NCBI RefSeq assembly: GCF_029982035.1
Contig: NZ_CP104166.1
Location: forward strand, 1,054,001 to 1,118,000
Reading direction: 5' to 3'
Source of the DNA: Megaera polyxenophila
GTDB taxonomy: Bacteria > Pseudomonadota > Alphaproteobacteria > Rickettsiales > Rickettsiaceae
Length of the DNA: 64,000 nt
The notes beneath the pieces are model-generated. The model saw nothing but the letters and a program-made list of their open reading frames with translations. It had not been told where the DNA came from and did no database searches. A program made the translations under genes and the position numbers. Shown piece after piece: positions 37,104-49,074 of the stretch (position 1 is its first letter; every line of letters starts with the position of its first letter).

Positions 37104-37844
37104 ATGCTAGAATGCTTAAAGACTAATAGCAAAAGAAGTTTTAAGTGTTATGGCAAAATAGATGTTAAGTATAGATATTGTAATAAGACCGGAGAAGTAG
37201 TAAAGGCAGGGTATTTCATTTGAAAACAACAACGATACCAGTGTAATCAATGCAATCGATATTTTCAGCTGGGCTATATCAATAATGCATCTAAGCCTGG
37301 AGTAAAGGGGCAGATAGTAGAAATGGCAATTAACGGCTCTGGCGTTAGGGATACAGTCAGAGTATTAAAAGCAGGTATCAATACGGTTATCCGTATTTTA
37401 AAAAAGTCTAGTATTAGAAACGGCAAATCATTCTATCAACACAACTGAAGTAATTATTGCTCCTGAAATAGATGAACTATGGTCTTATGTACAGAACAAA
37501 GCTAAACAAAGGTGGTTTTGGTATGCTCTGGATAAGATTTCGTTAAAAGTAGTTACTTATACTTTTGGCACAAGGTGTGACAGCACATTAGAATCATTAC
37601 TTCAGAAACTGGAAAATTCCAAGGTTACTTTTTACTTTACTGATGGGTGGGGGAGCTATGCAAGGTTATTAGACTCCAAAAAGTACATTATTAGTAAAAG
37701 ATATACTCAGCGGATAGAACGGAGCAATTTAAACCTTAGGACGAGATGCAAAAGTCTTGCCCGTAAAAGACCATTTGCTTTTCTAAATCAGTTGATATTC
37801 ATGATAAAGTTATTGGCACACTTAGTGAACATATTGCCTTTTAA
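37104..37844 (+). pseudogene. IS1-family transposase remnant (insAB)
   Basis: The frame from ATG 37104 reads an InsA-like zinc/HTH protein (QQRYQCNQCNRYFQLGY, SGVRDTVRVLKAGINTVIRILKK) but has an in-frame TGA after GYFI. The InsB-like DDE part follows in another frame (IDELWSYVQNKAKQRWFWYA, TDGWGSYARL, ISKRYTQRIERSNLNLR). A further one-base frameshift precedes FSKSVDIHDKVIG, and the native end is TAA 37842-37844. The frame relation at the A-run is +1, not the usual -1 programmed shift. At least two disabling lesions: a dead element. Confidence 0.85.
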
Positions 37845-37937
37845 TATGTTCATCTGTAAAATAGAGGCATTACCTTTTATTCTTTTATTTTTTATCACAT
37901 AGGTTAAATTCTAAATTCAAAAAATTTAGCTTGTAGA

Positions 37938-37985
37938 AATATAGTAATTGAAGTTGTAGATTCATTCACCTCAAATTACTATATT
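37938..37985 (-). terminator. stem-loop downstream of the Sca4-like gene
   Basis: AATATAGTAATT (37938-37949) and AATTACTATATT (37974-37985) are perfect 12-bp complements with a 24-nt loop, 33 bp beyond the sca4-like stop. The stem is AT-only and lacks a clean T-run on the minus strand, so termination is only a suggestion. Confidence 0.4.
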
Positions 37986-38018
37986 TTTATAATTAGCTGA
38001 AGCCATTAACTAATTTTT

Positions 38019-40685
38019 TCAGCGACCTCTCTGTAGGTTTTTTAGTTCAAAATTTCTGTCGTGTAATCTCTTAGCGCGCATATGATCGGCAGGGTCAACA
38101 GCAGCTGGCTTAGTGAGTTTATTGCAAGCAGAGTGTATGTTTCTCATGCTGTCCTCTGCATGTTTGGTCTGCTTTTCGGGGGCACGTTTATCTGAAATGA
38201 CCTTGGCAGCGTTCATACCGGTTTCATATACTTCTTTAAATTGCGCAGCTGTTAATGTATGAACTCCTGGATGGTCTCCGGTTCTGCCCTCTTTAGTAGC
38301 TTCCACTATTAACCCAACCGCTTCGCTTCCACCTTTTGCTACTTGGTCTTTTAAAGTTGCCACTATCCTATCTGGGCTTACGCCTCTTAGCATATTGTCA
38401 ATTGCAGTAGTTTTGTCCTGAGCGGTCCCCTGAACAGAAACCATTTGGAGAGGAATGGCATCAGTTTCAGGTAGGGCGATTGAATCCTCAGATCTTCCCG
38501 TCTTTTTCTGAGGCTGTACAGCTTCTTCATCTCTTTCTAGTACTGGAGTTCTAGATTTTTCCTTGGTTAATGCAAGGTCCTGAGCCTCTTGAGCAACTTC
38601 TTGGGACAAATCTACGGCCATTCCCTGATTTTTGGCTACCTCTTTCATCATTTCTTTATATTTGCCTTGGGTAACCGGTAAGGTATATACCTTACCGTTG
38701 CGCTCTATATAACCTACTGCCTTATCGTCATTACCCATAAATTTAACAGGTATAGGCGAGCTTATTTCAGTTAACTTACCTTGTTCATCATAGTGGGCAG
38801 TAAAATAAACGGCCTCTTTTTCAGAAATATTTCTGCCGTTTTGATCTTTTACTGCCATGGACAAGTGAAGAGGTCCTTTTCCGGCTTCTAGCTCTTTTGG
38901 AAAATCTATGGTTCTGTAACTTTTGACGTTAACCTTATCTCCATTATCAAGCGTTACAGCTAATGGAGCTATATCGTGCGTTGTTTCCTTTATCTTAGCT
39001 ACAACTAAGCCATCTTCATTTGTTATTTCGGAGGTTTTCGTTTTTGGTTGTCCTGCGGCAACAACCTGATCTGGTGTCCAGTTAACATTTTTAAAACTAT
39101 CGCTGAATTCAGCATGAACTTTTTTATAGCCTTCAACTTCAATTTTATTAAGAGCTGTTTGAATTTCTGGTTTAGCGAAAACCTTGGCTGCTTCCTCTTT
39201 TCCTGGATCGGAAGTTAAGTACTCTCTAAATCGCTGAGAGTCCATAGCATTTACAGATGGGTTACTAAGAGCGATTTGAACTTTTATTAATTTTTGTTGT
39301 TCTGCCAGAATTTCTTTACGAATAGCTTCGGTTATAGGGTCTACCTCGCTAGAAGATAGTACTTTTACCTTAGATGGTCCTTTCTCTGTAGTGCTTACTG
39401 AAATTATACTATCCTGTGCTTCGATTTCTTCTACTTTAGGAGCTCGTGCATCATTGCGTCCTGTTAAAGCATTAGATCGTGGCCTGGTGTCTGGAGAAGG
39501 GAGTTCTTCCTCTATTTCTGTTTTCTTTTGCTGTTGATATTGTAATTTGAGTGGGTCAAATTTACCATTAAGAGCCGTACGTGTTGCATCCTGCGTTGCT
39601 TTATCAACAAAAGCGTCACATATTTCAGTTACAAAAGGTTGTAATTTGGGGTTATTTTTTACAACTGTTGCTACAGTTAAAGCAATTTGCCCCGATAATA
39701 GTTCGTTACGTTTAGAGGCTATGTCCATGATACCAACTTTATGAAAAGCTTCGGTAATAAGCACCTGATCACTAGAACTCAATACAACTCCTGTTTTACT
39801 AAGTACCTCATCAAAAGTGAGTTTATTACCTTTTTCTAACTTAGAAGCAAGTACAAGAGATTTTTCTGGATTATCTACGTTAAAGGGAACTAGTGGCAAT
39901 TCTGCGGGGTTTCTTCCTTCGTTATTCTTTATAATAGGAGATACTCCTCTTTCTACAGCTGCTGTTATTTCGTTTTGTTCACGGCTTATTGTTAACTCTG
40001 CTTGATTTGCGGCCCTTTTTATGCTCTCTATCTGTTCTGGGCTAAAAACCTTTTCGTTAATTAAATGTTTTTCCAGTGCGTTAATTACATTACTGTCCCC
40101 CCCCCTTTGGGCAGAATATAAAATATTAGCTTGTTCGTCTCTAGTTTTTTCGGAAAGTAAATCTCGAGCGTACCCTGATGGGTTAGCTTTGATATAAGTT
40201 GTAAGTAAGTTTCCTTCAAATTGATGGAAAAGTTCTACGCGTTGGTAGGTAAAACCTTTCTCGCCAGGTTGTGGCTTACTAACTACTGGTGCTTGTAGTT
40301 CCGATGAATTCACTTTTGTTGGTACACCTAGAGGTGAAAAAGGTTCTGCCCGATCTAGGGGAACGCTGATCCCTTTTTCTACCTTAGCTTTAGGTTGTTC
40401 CTTGCTAGCTTCGTAAGCTGCAGTTCCTTGTTTTAATATATCATCGATTTGTTCTTGGGTAGATCCATTGCTTAACATATAGTTTTTTAGCGCTTTAACT
40501 ATAGGATGAGTTTCGTCGCCTTCTACATCTCTTATAGCAGAGTATAGAGTATTAAGGCGTTTTTCTGGGGTTAGTGGATCAAGCTTACCAGCTGCAAAGT
40601 AAGTTTTTCTTACTCCGGAAGCATCGTTAGTCATTTTTTCCCGCTGGTCTGGAGTTACGAATTGTTCATAAACGTATTTACTCAT
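38019..40685 (-). CDS. sca4: Sca4-like protein (120-kDa Rickettsia antigen family)
   Basis: An 888-residue hydrophilic protein without signal peptide or membrane segment. Residues about 447-700 closely follow the Rickettsia Sca4 core as I remember it: DPITEAIRKEI, then SYRTIDFPKELE, HLSMAVKDQNG, KEAVYFTAHYDEQGKL, EISSPIPVKFMG, AVGYIERNGKVYTL and GKYKEMMKEVA. Sca4 is a secreted effector that binds host vinculin and aids spread; that is known for the family, not shown here. The N-terminus has two related segments (about 35-110 and 170-252), and residues 291-388 are a module also present at 43209-43496. Confidence 0.85.
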   Translation of the reverse strand: MSKYVYEQFVTPDQREKMTNDASGVRKTYFAAGKLDPLTPEKRLNTLYSAIRDVEGDETHPIVKALKNYMLSNGSTQEQIDDILKQGTAAYEASKEQPKAKVEKGISVPLDRAEPFSPLGVPTKVNSSELQAPVVSKPQPGEKGFTYQRVELFHQFEGNLLTTYIKANPSGYARDLLSEKTRDEQANILYSAQRGGDSNVINALEKHLINEKVFSPEQIESIKRAANQAELTISREQNEITAAVERGVSPIIKNNEGRNPAELPLVPFNVDNPEKSLVLASKLEKGNKLTFDEVLSKTGVVLSSSDQVLITEAFHKVGIMDIASKRNELLSGQIALTVATVVKNNPKLQPFVTEICDAFVDKATQDATRTALNGKFDPLKLQYQQQKKTEIEEELPSPDTRPRSNALTGRNDARAPKVEEIEAQDSIISVSTTEKGPSKVKVLSSSEVDPITEAIRKEILAEQQKLIKVQIALSNPSVNAMDSQRFREYLTSDPGKEEAAKVFAKPEIQTALNKIEVEGYKKVHAEFSDSFKNVNWTPDQVVAAGQPKTKTSEITNEDGLVVAKIKETTHDIAPLAVTLDNGDKVNVKSYRTIDFPKELEAGKGPLHLSMAVKDQNGRNISEKEAVYFTAHYDEQGKLTEISSPIPVKFMGNDDKAVGYIERNGKVYTLPVTQGKYKEMMKEVAKNQGMAVDLSQEVAQEAQDLALTKEKSRTPVLERDEEAVQPQKKTGRSEDSIALPETDAIPLQMVSVQGTAQDKTTAIDNMLRGVSPDRIVATLKDQVAKGGSEAVGLIVEATKEGRTGDHPGVHTLTAAQFKEVYETGMNAAKVISDKRAPEKQTKHAEDSMRNIHSACNKLTKPAAVDPADHMRAKRLHDRNFELKNLQRGR

Positions 40686-40884
40686 AATTTTATTCCCTTT
40701 GTTTTCTTCGGAGGATTGTTCAAATGTAATAGTACTTTATTCTTTTTTGGTTTTTCAACTAAATATTGAAAAAGCATATTTTTTTAATAAAATTGAGTTG
40801 TATAGATGTGGAGCTATTTAAGCATCCTAAAACTGTTAGTGACTTTTTATACTATAATTTGTAAAAAAGTGTAGAAAGTATCTA

Positions 40885-40918
40885 GCAACGAAGAGAAATA
40901 TTATTCCCCTTTCGTTGC
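40885..40918 (-). terminator. hairpin after the 114-residue gene
   Basis: GCAACGAA (40885-40892) and TTCGTTGC (40911-40918) form a perfect 8-bp stem with an 18-nt loop, 30 bp beyond the stop of the small gene. The downstream minus-strand sequence is only moderately T-rich, so termination is tentative. Confidence 0.4.
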
Positions 40919-40947
40919 CAATAGGTAAATTCACCTTATAGGGTTCT

Positions 40948-41292
40948 TTACCTACTTCTTTGGTTCTCAGCTGCCCTAGTATTAATCTTTGACAACCCTT
41001 CCGCTACCTCTTTTTTACCCTGAGTTTTTAGCTCTTTCATTGCCTGTGCTAAGTTGTTTTTTATAGTTTCAACTTCTTTACCTGCAATTTTTGCTGCAAC
41101 AAGAGACATACAAGAAGAAATAACTGTACCTATTTTTTTCCACGTAGATTTATCGGCTGTTTCCTTTCCTTTTTCAGAAGACCAATCTTTTAATGATTGT
41201 AAATTCTGATATAGGGTTTTAGTTTGTTCTTCTCCGGACTTAGTATTGTAATCTTCTTTTATTTTATAGTATAGGAAATTCAAAATTTGCAA
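40948..41292 (-). CDS. small hypothetical helical protein
   Basis: 114 codons from a TTG at 41292, with two stops just upstream in frame. It is lysine/glutamate-rich and mostly helical, with one Ala/Ser-rich stretch VISSCMSLVAAKIAG near the middle and a basic end. I recognise no family. It sits between the Sca4-like gene and the dead IS91, and could be the intact remainder of a larger gene. The start is uncertain. Confidence 0.5.
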   Translation of the reverse strand: MQILNFLYYKIKEDYNTKSGEEQTKTLYQNLQSLKDWSSEKGKETADKSTWKKIGTVISSCMSLVAAKIAGKEVETIKNNLAQAMKELKTQGKKEVAEGLSKINTRAAENQRSR

Positions 41293-41470
41293 CCAGAAAA
41301 ATCATCAATCAGCTTTTTAAAAATTCGTTTAATAAATATGTAGTTACCAGCCACAATATTAGAAATTATCAACACTTTTACAAAAATCTCTGCCAGAATC
41401 TATCTAAAAATAGGTTCAGTTTTACAAATTATGTGGCCAAGACGTGAAAGAAGTGTTCGCCATAATGATG

Positions 41471-42649
41471 TTATCTAGGCGTTGATAATAATTCATTGGT
41501 TCTTATTAATAACAATGGCGGAGATAAACCGTAATAAACTTGCCGCAGATTCATACATTTATTGCAATTATAGCAAAACAGAGGATCTATTTTAAAATTC
41601 AACCAAATCATTAATCTCCAACTAATGAGCTTAGTTTTCTTATGAACGATTTGATTAATTGCCTTATATACGATAGGTAATTGTACGCCCCTAGTTCTAT
41701 TAGATAAAAAACCGTAATACCTAATCATTCGAAAATAACGATCTGGTATATGCATAATCAGACTAGCTATGAACTGCATCACGGGCATAGTTATGCGATC
41801 AATTGTATTATTATAGTGATCAAGAAATTTAAACGTTACCTGCTTTCCGTCGTAATTTTCTATTCTTGTCTCGGAAATAGGGGGCGTTTTATATACCGCC
41901 CTAAATATTCTATGTTGCGTTTATGATCATCCGATGGTTTTTGTAAATAAACATACCAACTGATTTCGTATAAACTACTCATCCAGTTATTAAAATTCTC
42001 AGCATTTTGATATGCGGACGGCAACTTCAAATTACTTGAGATATATTGAAAGCGAAATAACTCAAGGACTCTATGTCTCCACATTTTTTTAATAGGTTCG
42101 GCAGGAAAAAATAATTTTTGCCACTTGCCTTTGCTATTTATACCGCCGCAAGTAACCGATAAATGGATATGAACATTGCGTTTTAAATCTCTACCGAAAG
42201 TGTGTAAGGCAGTAAATATACCAACCACAAGATTTTTCTTTGTAGCTATCTCCTTAATAATTCCTGCTGCAATACCGGAAATCAATCCAAACAGATCACG
42301 ATTGAGCCAAAATATCGGCCATAAAGAGTCCGGCATTGTAAATGTAATGTGCTGCCATCGTGTTTTTGGTAGAACATTGCTAGCCTTACTCACCCATTGA
42401 TCCGTTTGTTTCTTACCACAACGAGAACAAAACCTACCTTTACAGCTGAATGCTACCGATTTATTGCGGTTACAATCACGGCAGCTATAACGTTTAAATC
42501 CTAAATATTTCGTTCCACACGATATAACTTTAGTGACGTTGAAAATAATGCCGTATCTTAGCTTGCCGTATTTTTTAGCGAAATCGAGACCAATTACCAC
42601 GGTCTAGAAAAATATGTTTTATAGATATTCCTTTACCGACTATTTCCAT
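41471..42649 (-). pseudogene. IS91-family Y-transposase with two frameshifts
   Basis: An HUH rolling-circle transposase in three frames. A possible start ATG at 42649 reads about 24 codons ending GNWSRFR-stop. The main frame (42600-41860) has the zinc region CRDCN..CKGRFCSRCGKK, HITFTMPDSLWPIFW, the HUH motif HIHLSVTCGG and the catalytic-Tyr region IEYLGRYIKRP. It shifts at a run of five C's (about 41879-41887), where one more C would restore RPPISETRIENYDGKQVTF and the tail to 41471. The element cannot make a full transposase as read. Confidence 0.85.
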
Positions 42650-42673
42650 AAATTACTTATAGTTAATGTTTTC

Positions 42674-42928
42674 TTACCAAGGAATCTTTCTTCCTTTGCG
42701 TTCTAAATCAAATTCTTTACAATCAGGGCAATAGTAAACAGAATTATACTTATGATTGGGAGATATTTTTCGCAACATTATCCAGAAAGCCTTGGCTATT
42801 TCCTTATCTCCTTCGGAAAAAATCTTTTTGATCCTGCTGTAAGGAATTGCTTGCTCTTTAGAAATGGCCTTAAGAGTTTTTACCGCTAATTCATTGACCA
42901 AATGCTGCTCAGAGTGCAAGTTACTCAT
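42674..42928 (-). CDS. small protein with C-terminal zinc-ribbon-like half-site, next to IS91
   Basis: 84 residues. The N-terminal helices (VNELAVKTLKAISKEQ) are followed by YYCPDCKEFDLERKG, a single CxxC. It ends 24 bp before the IS91 transposase start and is on the same strand, so it may be an IS91 accessory gene, but I do not recognise it. No other copy is present in the window to compare. Confidence 0.5.
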   Translation of the reverse strand: MSNLHSEQHLVNELAVKTLKAISKEQAIPYSRIKKIFSEGDKEIAKAFWIMLRKISPNHKYNSVYYCPDCKEFDLERKGRKIPW

Positions 42929-43049
42929 AACTCAATTATATATTATCTTATGTATGTCTAACATTCAGTCTTTATAACTCAAGTTAAAACAAATCAAATA
43001 CCAGTATTATAATCCTCCATAAATATTTATCGGTCAAGGGTATCTTCTT

Positions 43050-44306
43050 TTAAGCTGCCACCGATAGGTGGCTTATCTTGTCAATTTTACTGGCAAGCTC
43101 TTTAGCATTTTTAGGGCCAATTTTTCCTGACACATCTCCTTGTAATTCTTCTAAATCTTTTATTACTATGTCCAGGTCTTTATTACTTTTTTCTGGCACT
43201 TTACTACCTTTTTGGTACTCAGATTTGATTTGACCAAATCTATCATTCAGAGCTGTACGTGTTGCATCCTGCTTTGCTTTATCCACAAAAGCATCGCATA
43301 TTTCAGTTACAAAAGGTTGTAGTTCGGGGTTGTTTTTTACAACTGTTGAAACAGTTAAAGCAATTTGCTCTGATAATAGTTTGTCACGTTTAGGGACGCG
43401 GTCAATAATACCAACTTTATGAAAAGCTTCGGTAATAAGTGTCTGATCATTAGGACTCAATACAACTCCTGCTTTATTAAGTACCTCATCAAAATTCGTA
43501 GGCTTCGTATCCTTTCCTGTGGTTTCCCTTTTTTCTAAAGGCGGGGCAGGCATTTCGCTAACAGTTGTTTTTCTTCTTTCTGAAGAAGGTATAGAAGGCT
43601 CTTCAATAACAGTTGCTTTTCTTTTTTCGGCTGAAGGTATAGAAGATTCATCCATAGCCACTGTTGTTCTTGTTTCTAAAGGTGGAGCTGGCGGTGGTTC
43701 CATCATAGGAGGTATAGGTATGTCTGAACCTTTTTGTAATTCTGCCGATGTTACAGAAACTCTTGATTCTCCCGGTAATTCTTCTCTTTCTGCAGCTCGG
43801 CGTAGGTCTTCTGCTTTGGCATTTGCTAATGCTTTTATGGCTTCTGGGTTAAGTTTTTCTACTTTTGGCTCTTCTTTTTTCTGGCCACCGCCAAAAAGCC
43901 CTGCTACTTTACTAAAAAGCCTGCTATTAGCATTAATTTTTCCTGGTTCTTTTTTAACCGTTGTTTCTTCTCGTACCACCGGTCTTGATTCTTCTAGCGG
44001 TTCATCTGCCCAAGCATCTTCTCCATCTAATTCCTTGCTTTGTTTTTCAGGAACGGAAGGGATCTTAAAATTACCCATTTGTTTCCGTAATGCGTCCCCT
44101 AGGTCAAAAGTAGGAGTGTCCGGTCCTTTTTTGATAGGAGAGCTTAGTTCTTCCCGAGCTGCTCTTTCCTCTTTTTTCTTGGAAGGCTGTTCTGTACTAT
44201 CTGAGATATCGGGAAGCGGATCATCATCTTCTACTTCTCTTTCGTCCTCAATGAATTGACGGCGTTCAAGAATTTTTTTCATAGGGTCATCATTATTTTT
44301 TGACAT
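43050..44306 (-). CDS. proline-rich repeat protein sharing a module with the Sca4-like protein
   Basis: A 418-residue hydrophilic, low-complexity protein, starting MSKNNDDP with AGGAGG just upstream. It has a charged acidic/basic N-terminal part and the segment KINANSRLFSKVAGLFGGG. A proline tract follows (IPIPPMMEPPPAPPLE, near 197-211), then four imperfect 15-16-residue repeats (about 206-263, each ending around KR-x-TTV). Residues 271-366 are almost the same as residues 291-388 of the Sca4-like protein. No signal peptide is seen. A host-directed role is an inference. IS630 copy 1 lies only 25 bp upstream of the start. Confidence 0.75.
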   Translation of the reverse strand: MSKNNDDPMKKILERRQFIEDEREVEDDDPLPDISDSTEQPSKKKEERAAREELSSPIKKGPDTPTFDLGDALRKQMGNFKIPSVPEKQSKELDGEDAWADEPLEESRPVVREETTVKKEPGKINANSRLFSKVAGLFGGGQKKEEPKVEKLNPEAIKALANAKAEDLRRAAEREELPGESRVSVTSAELQKGSDIPIPPMMEPPPAPPLETRTTVAMDESSIPSAEKRKATVIEEPSIPSSERRKTTVSEMPAPPLEKRETTGKDTKPTNFDEVLNKAGVVLSPNDQTLITEAFHKVGIIDRVPKRDKLLSEQIALTVSTVVKNNPELQPFVTEICDAFVDKAKQDATRTALNDRFGQIKSEYQKGSKVPEKSNKDLDIVIKDLEELQGDVSGKIGPKNAKELASKIDKISHLSVAA

Positions 44307-44331
44307 AATCGCAAACCTCCTATTTTAGCTA

Positions 44332-45460
44332 TTAACCCACCAATTAAATACCCGACATAACTATTGCCAAGAAGGAAGGAATTTGTATAATGCAATAATG
44401 TCAAAAAGTGAAGATTTTAGGAAATTATCAATAAGCGCACAAGCGTCGATGAGAAAGATTGCTCTAAAACTAGTAAAAAGAGGAGAGAGTCAATCGTCGG
44501 TAGGTGAATTAATAGGAGTGAGTCGCCAGACAGTAAATGAATGGGTAAGGAGGGAAAAGAGAGGCGACAAGTACGCAATTAGTGGGAAGTTAAGAGGTAG
44601 AAAGATAGGAGAGAAAAGGCTTATAACCGAAGATCAAAGTAAAATAATACAAGGGTACGTAAATATCTCTAGACCAGAAGATCACAATATCAAATCAGCA
44701 TTATGGTCAAGAAAATCAGTTAATGCACTCATCAAAAAACATTGTGGATTTTTTCTTCCCCTAAGTACAATAGGCGAATATTTAAGAAGATGGGGGTATA
44801 CTGCACAAAAGCCAAAGAAGTTAGCATATGAGCAGCAACCCAAAAGGGTTCAATTTTGGTTAGATGAAGAATATCCGTCAATAGCCAAGCAAGCAGAATA
44901 TGAAAAGGCAGAAATACATTGGTGCGACGAAGTAGGGATAAAACAAGAGTGTCAGGTATTACAAAGCTATTCTTTAAAAGGAAAAACCCCTGTTGTGATT
45001 CATAAATCGAAGAGATTTAGTATAAACATGATATCCACTGTTACAAATAACGGTAAGCTAAGGTTTATGCTGTACGAAGAGACACTAAAAACAAATGTAT
45101 TTATAGAATTTTTACGGAGGTTGGTAAAATACTCCAAGAAAAAAATCTTCTTAATCCTAGATAATCTCAAGGTTCATCATAGCAAAAAAGTACAAATATG
45201 GACTCGGAAACATAAAAAGAAAATTTCTTTATTTTTTCTGCCTCCGTATACTCCGCAACATAATCCGGATGAATATTTAAACAACGATTTAAAAAGAAAT
45301 GTAAATAGGAAACATATACCTCTTACAAAATCTGAACTCCAAGGGAATTTAAAATCTTACCTAAGGACTCTGCAAAATAACCCAGAACATATCAAAAGAT
45401 TATTTCAGGCGAAAGAAGTAAAATATGCCGCCTAAGTCGGGTATTTAGTTGGTGGGTTAA
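44332..45460 (+). mobile_element. IS630-family element, copy 1 (1129 bp)
   Basis: The terminal inverted repeats begin TTAACCCACCAA at each end and extend about 25 bp with one mismatch. The element is flanked by TA on both sides (44330-44331 and 45461-45462), the target duplication of this family. It carries one intact transposase gene. An identical-length copy in opposite orientation lies at 51067-52195. Confidence 0.95.
44383..45435 (+). CDS. IS630-family DDE transposase, copy 1
   Basis: 350 residues from a TTG at 44383, which has AAGGA at good spacing; the ATG at 44398 is an alternative giving 345. It has an N-terminal HTH (SSVGELIGVSRQTVNEWVRR), then DDE residues in IHWCDEVGI, LILDNLKVHHS and PQHNPDEYLNNDLKR. 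Protein identical to copy 2, complete, probably functional. Confidence 0.95.
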   Translation: MYNAIMSKSEDFRKLSISAQASMRKIALKLVKRGESQSSVGELIGVSRQTVNEWVRREKRGDKYAISGKLRGRKIGEKRLITEDQSKIIQGYVNISRPEDHNIKSALWSRKSVNALIKKHCGFFLPLSTIGEYLRRWGYTAQKPKKLAYEQQPKRVQFWLDEEYPSIAKQAEYEKAEIHWCDEVGIKQECQVLQSYSLKGKTPVVIHKSKRFSINMISTVTNNGKLRFMLYEETLKTNVFIEFLRRLVKYSKKKIFLILDNLKVHHSKKVQIWTRKHKKKISLFFLPPYTPQHNPDEYLNNDLKRNVNRKHIPLTKSELQGNLKSYLRTLQNNPEHIKRLFQAKEVKYAA

Positions 45461-45650
45461 TATATTGTGTTGACTACATATTCAACTTTAAGAGGAACAA
45501 TATTAACAATAAAGGGTATAATTTTATTTTTTGTTAATATAATTTTTCCTAGTTGTAAATAAACTACGTAAATTTGTAGCAGGGATTGTGCTTTTATGTT
45601 AAAGAGCAAGTGGTTGAGAATTTTATGAAGTTTTGTATTCGTTAAACTGA

Positions 45651-45688
45651 GAGATTTTCTAGTTTATTGAATAAAAATCTCGATTTTT
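45651..45688 (+). terminator. Rho-independent terminator just before the rRNA promoter
   Basis: GAGATTTT (45651-45658) pairs with AAAATCTC (45674-45681), followed by GATTTTTT. It ends 12 bp before the -35 box and would insulate the rRNA operon from upstream transcription, such as read-through from the IS. Confidence 0.65.
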
Positions 45689-45700
45689 TAAAAATATCGG

Positions 45701-45729
45701 TTGACAGCTATTTGAATTAGTTATATAAA
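45701..45729 (+). promoter_or_regulatory. sigma-70 promoter of the 23S-5S rRNA operon
   Basis: TTGACA (45701-45706), 17 bp, TATAAA (45724-45729): a near-consensus promoter about 160 bp before the mature 23S 5' end. It shows the 23S-5S unit is transcribed on its own, as in Rickettsiaceae where 16S is unlinked. Confidence 0.8.
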
Positions 45730-45889
45730 AATCCTCACGCAAGCTTAAGCAAGTTTGCAGCTGTTTGAAAAGTTAATAAAGAATAAAAACTAATTACTAC
45801 ACCGCGATAAAATACTAAAATATCGTGAGTGGATACTGTTTGTGCAGATTTAACTCTGCATACATCGTTGTAATCTCAAGTTTTAATAA

Positions 45890-48646
<2,757 letters not shown>

Positions 48647-48869
48647 CTGAAACTTTGAGTTTACACTTTGTATGTAGTGTTAATTTTGGACAAATCAGTA
48701 TAAGTAATTACAGAAGTTTTTATTCTTTGTTAATAAATGTCGTTTATCATGGCAAAAACTTAAAATAAGTTCTATATGCTTGTTTTGACTTTATTTTTAG
48801 AAGCTTGTTGTCATGATTAAACGACATACACATATTTAAGTAATACGACATTAAAAGTTTGTATTGCTA

Positions 48870-48986
48870 GCTTGGTGGTTATAGCGTGGGTGAAACACTC
48901 GATCCCATTCCGAACTCGGAAGTGAAACCCCACAGCGCCAATGGTACTTTGCTTTAAAGCACGGGAGAGTAGGTCGCTGCCAAGCT
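48870..48986 (+). rRNA. rrf: 5S ribosomal RNA
   Basis: About 117 nt, with the closing helix GCTTGG/CCAAGC, the conserved CCCATTCCGAACTCGGAAG loop and GGGAGAGTAGGTCGCTGCC at the 3' side. It follows 23S after a 223-bp spacer that holds no tRNA. Flanking sequence (GTTTGTATTGC before, GCAATGCAAAC after) extends the closing stem, as a precursor processing helix. Confidence 0.96.
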
Positions 48987-49007
48987 TGCAATGCAAACTT
49001 TTTTTAT
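48987..49007 (+). terminator. terminator of the rRNA operon
   Basis: The right arm GCAATGCAAAC pairs with sequence just before 5S (GTTTGTATTGC, from about 48857), and a run of seven T's follows. The processing stem and terminator appear to be the same structure. Confidence 0.6.
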
Positions 49008-49074
49008 GGCTTGGGATGCAACTAATAATTAAGTTTTTTAATAGCAATGCAACTTAAAATTTTAATAGGTGTTT

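Larger units (their letters stand above)
45461..45889. other. leader region of the 23S-5S operon
   Basis: 429 bp without a gene between IS630 copy 1 and the 23S gene. It contains a 10-bp perfect inverted repeat (ATATTAACAA 45500-45509 with TTGTTAATAT 45531-45540), a terminator (45651-45688) and a strong promoter (45701-45729), listed separately. Confidence 0.7.

Noticed and set aside
37104..37500. Programmed IS1-type frameshift at the A-run
   Set aside because: The frame relation is +1 rather than -1, and other lesions (a TGA and a later shift) already kill the gene.
38019..44306. Sca4-like and proline-rich genes as a complete new secretion system
   Set aside because: No ATPase, channel or chaperone genes are present nearby; they look like substrates at most.
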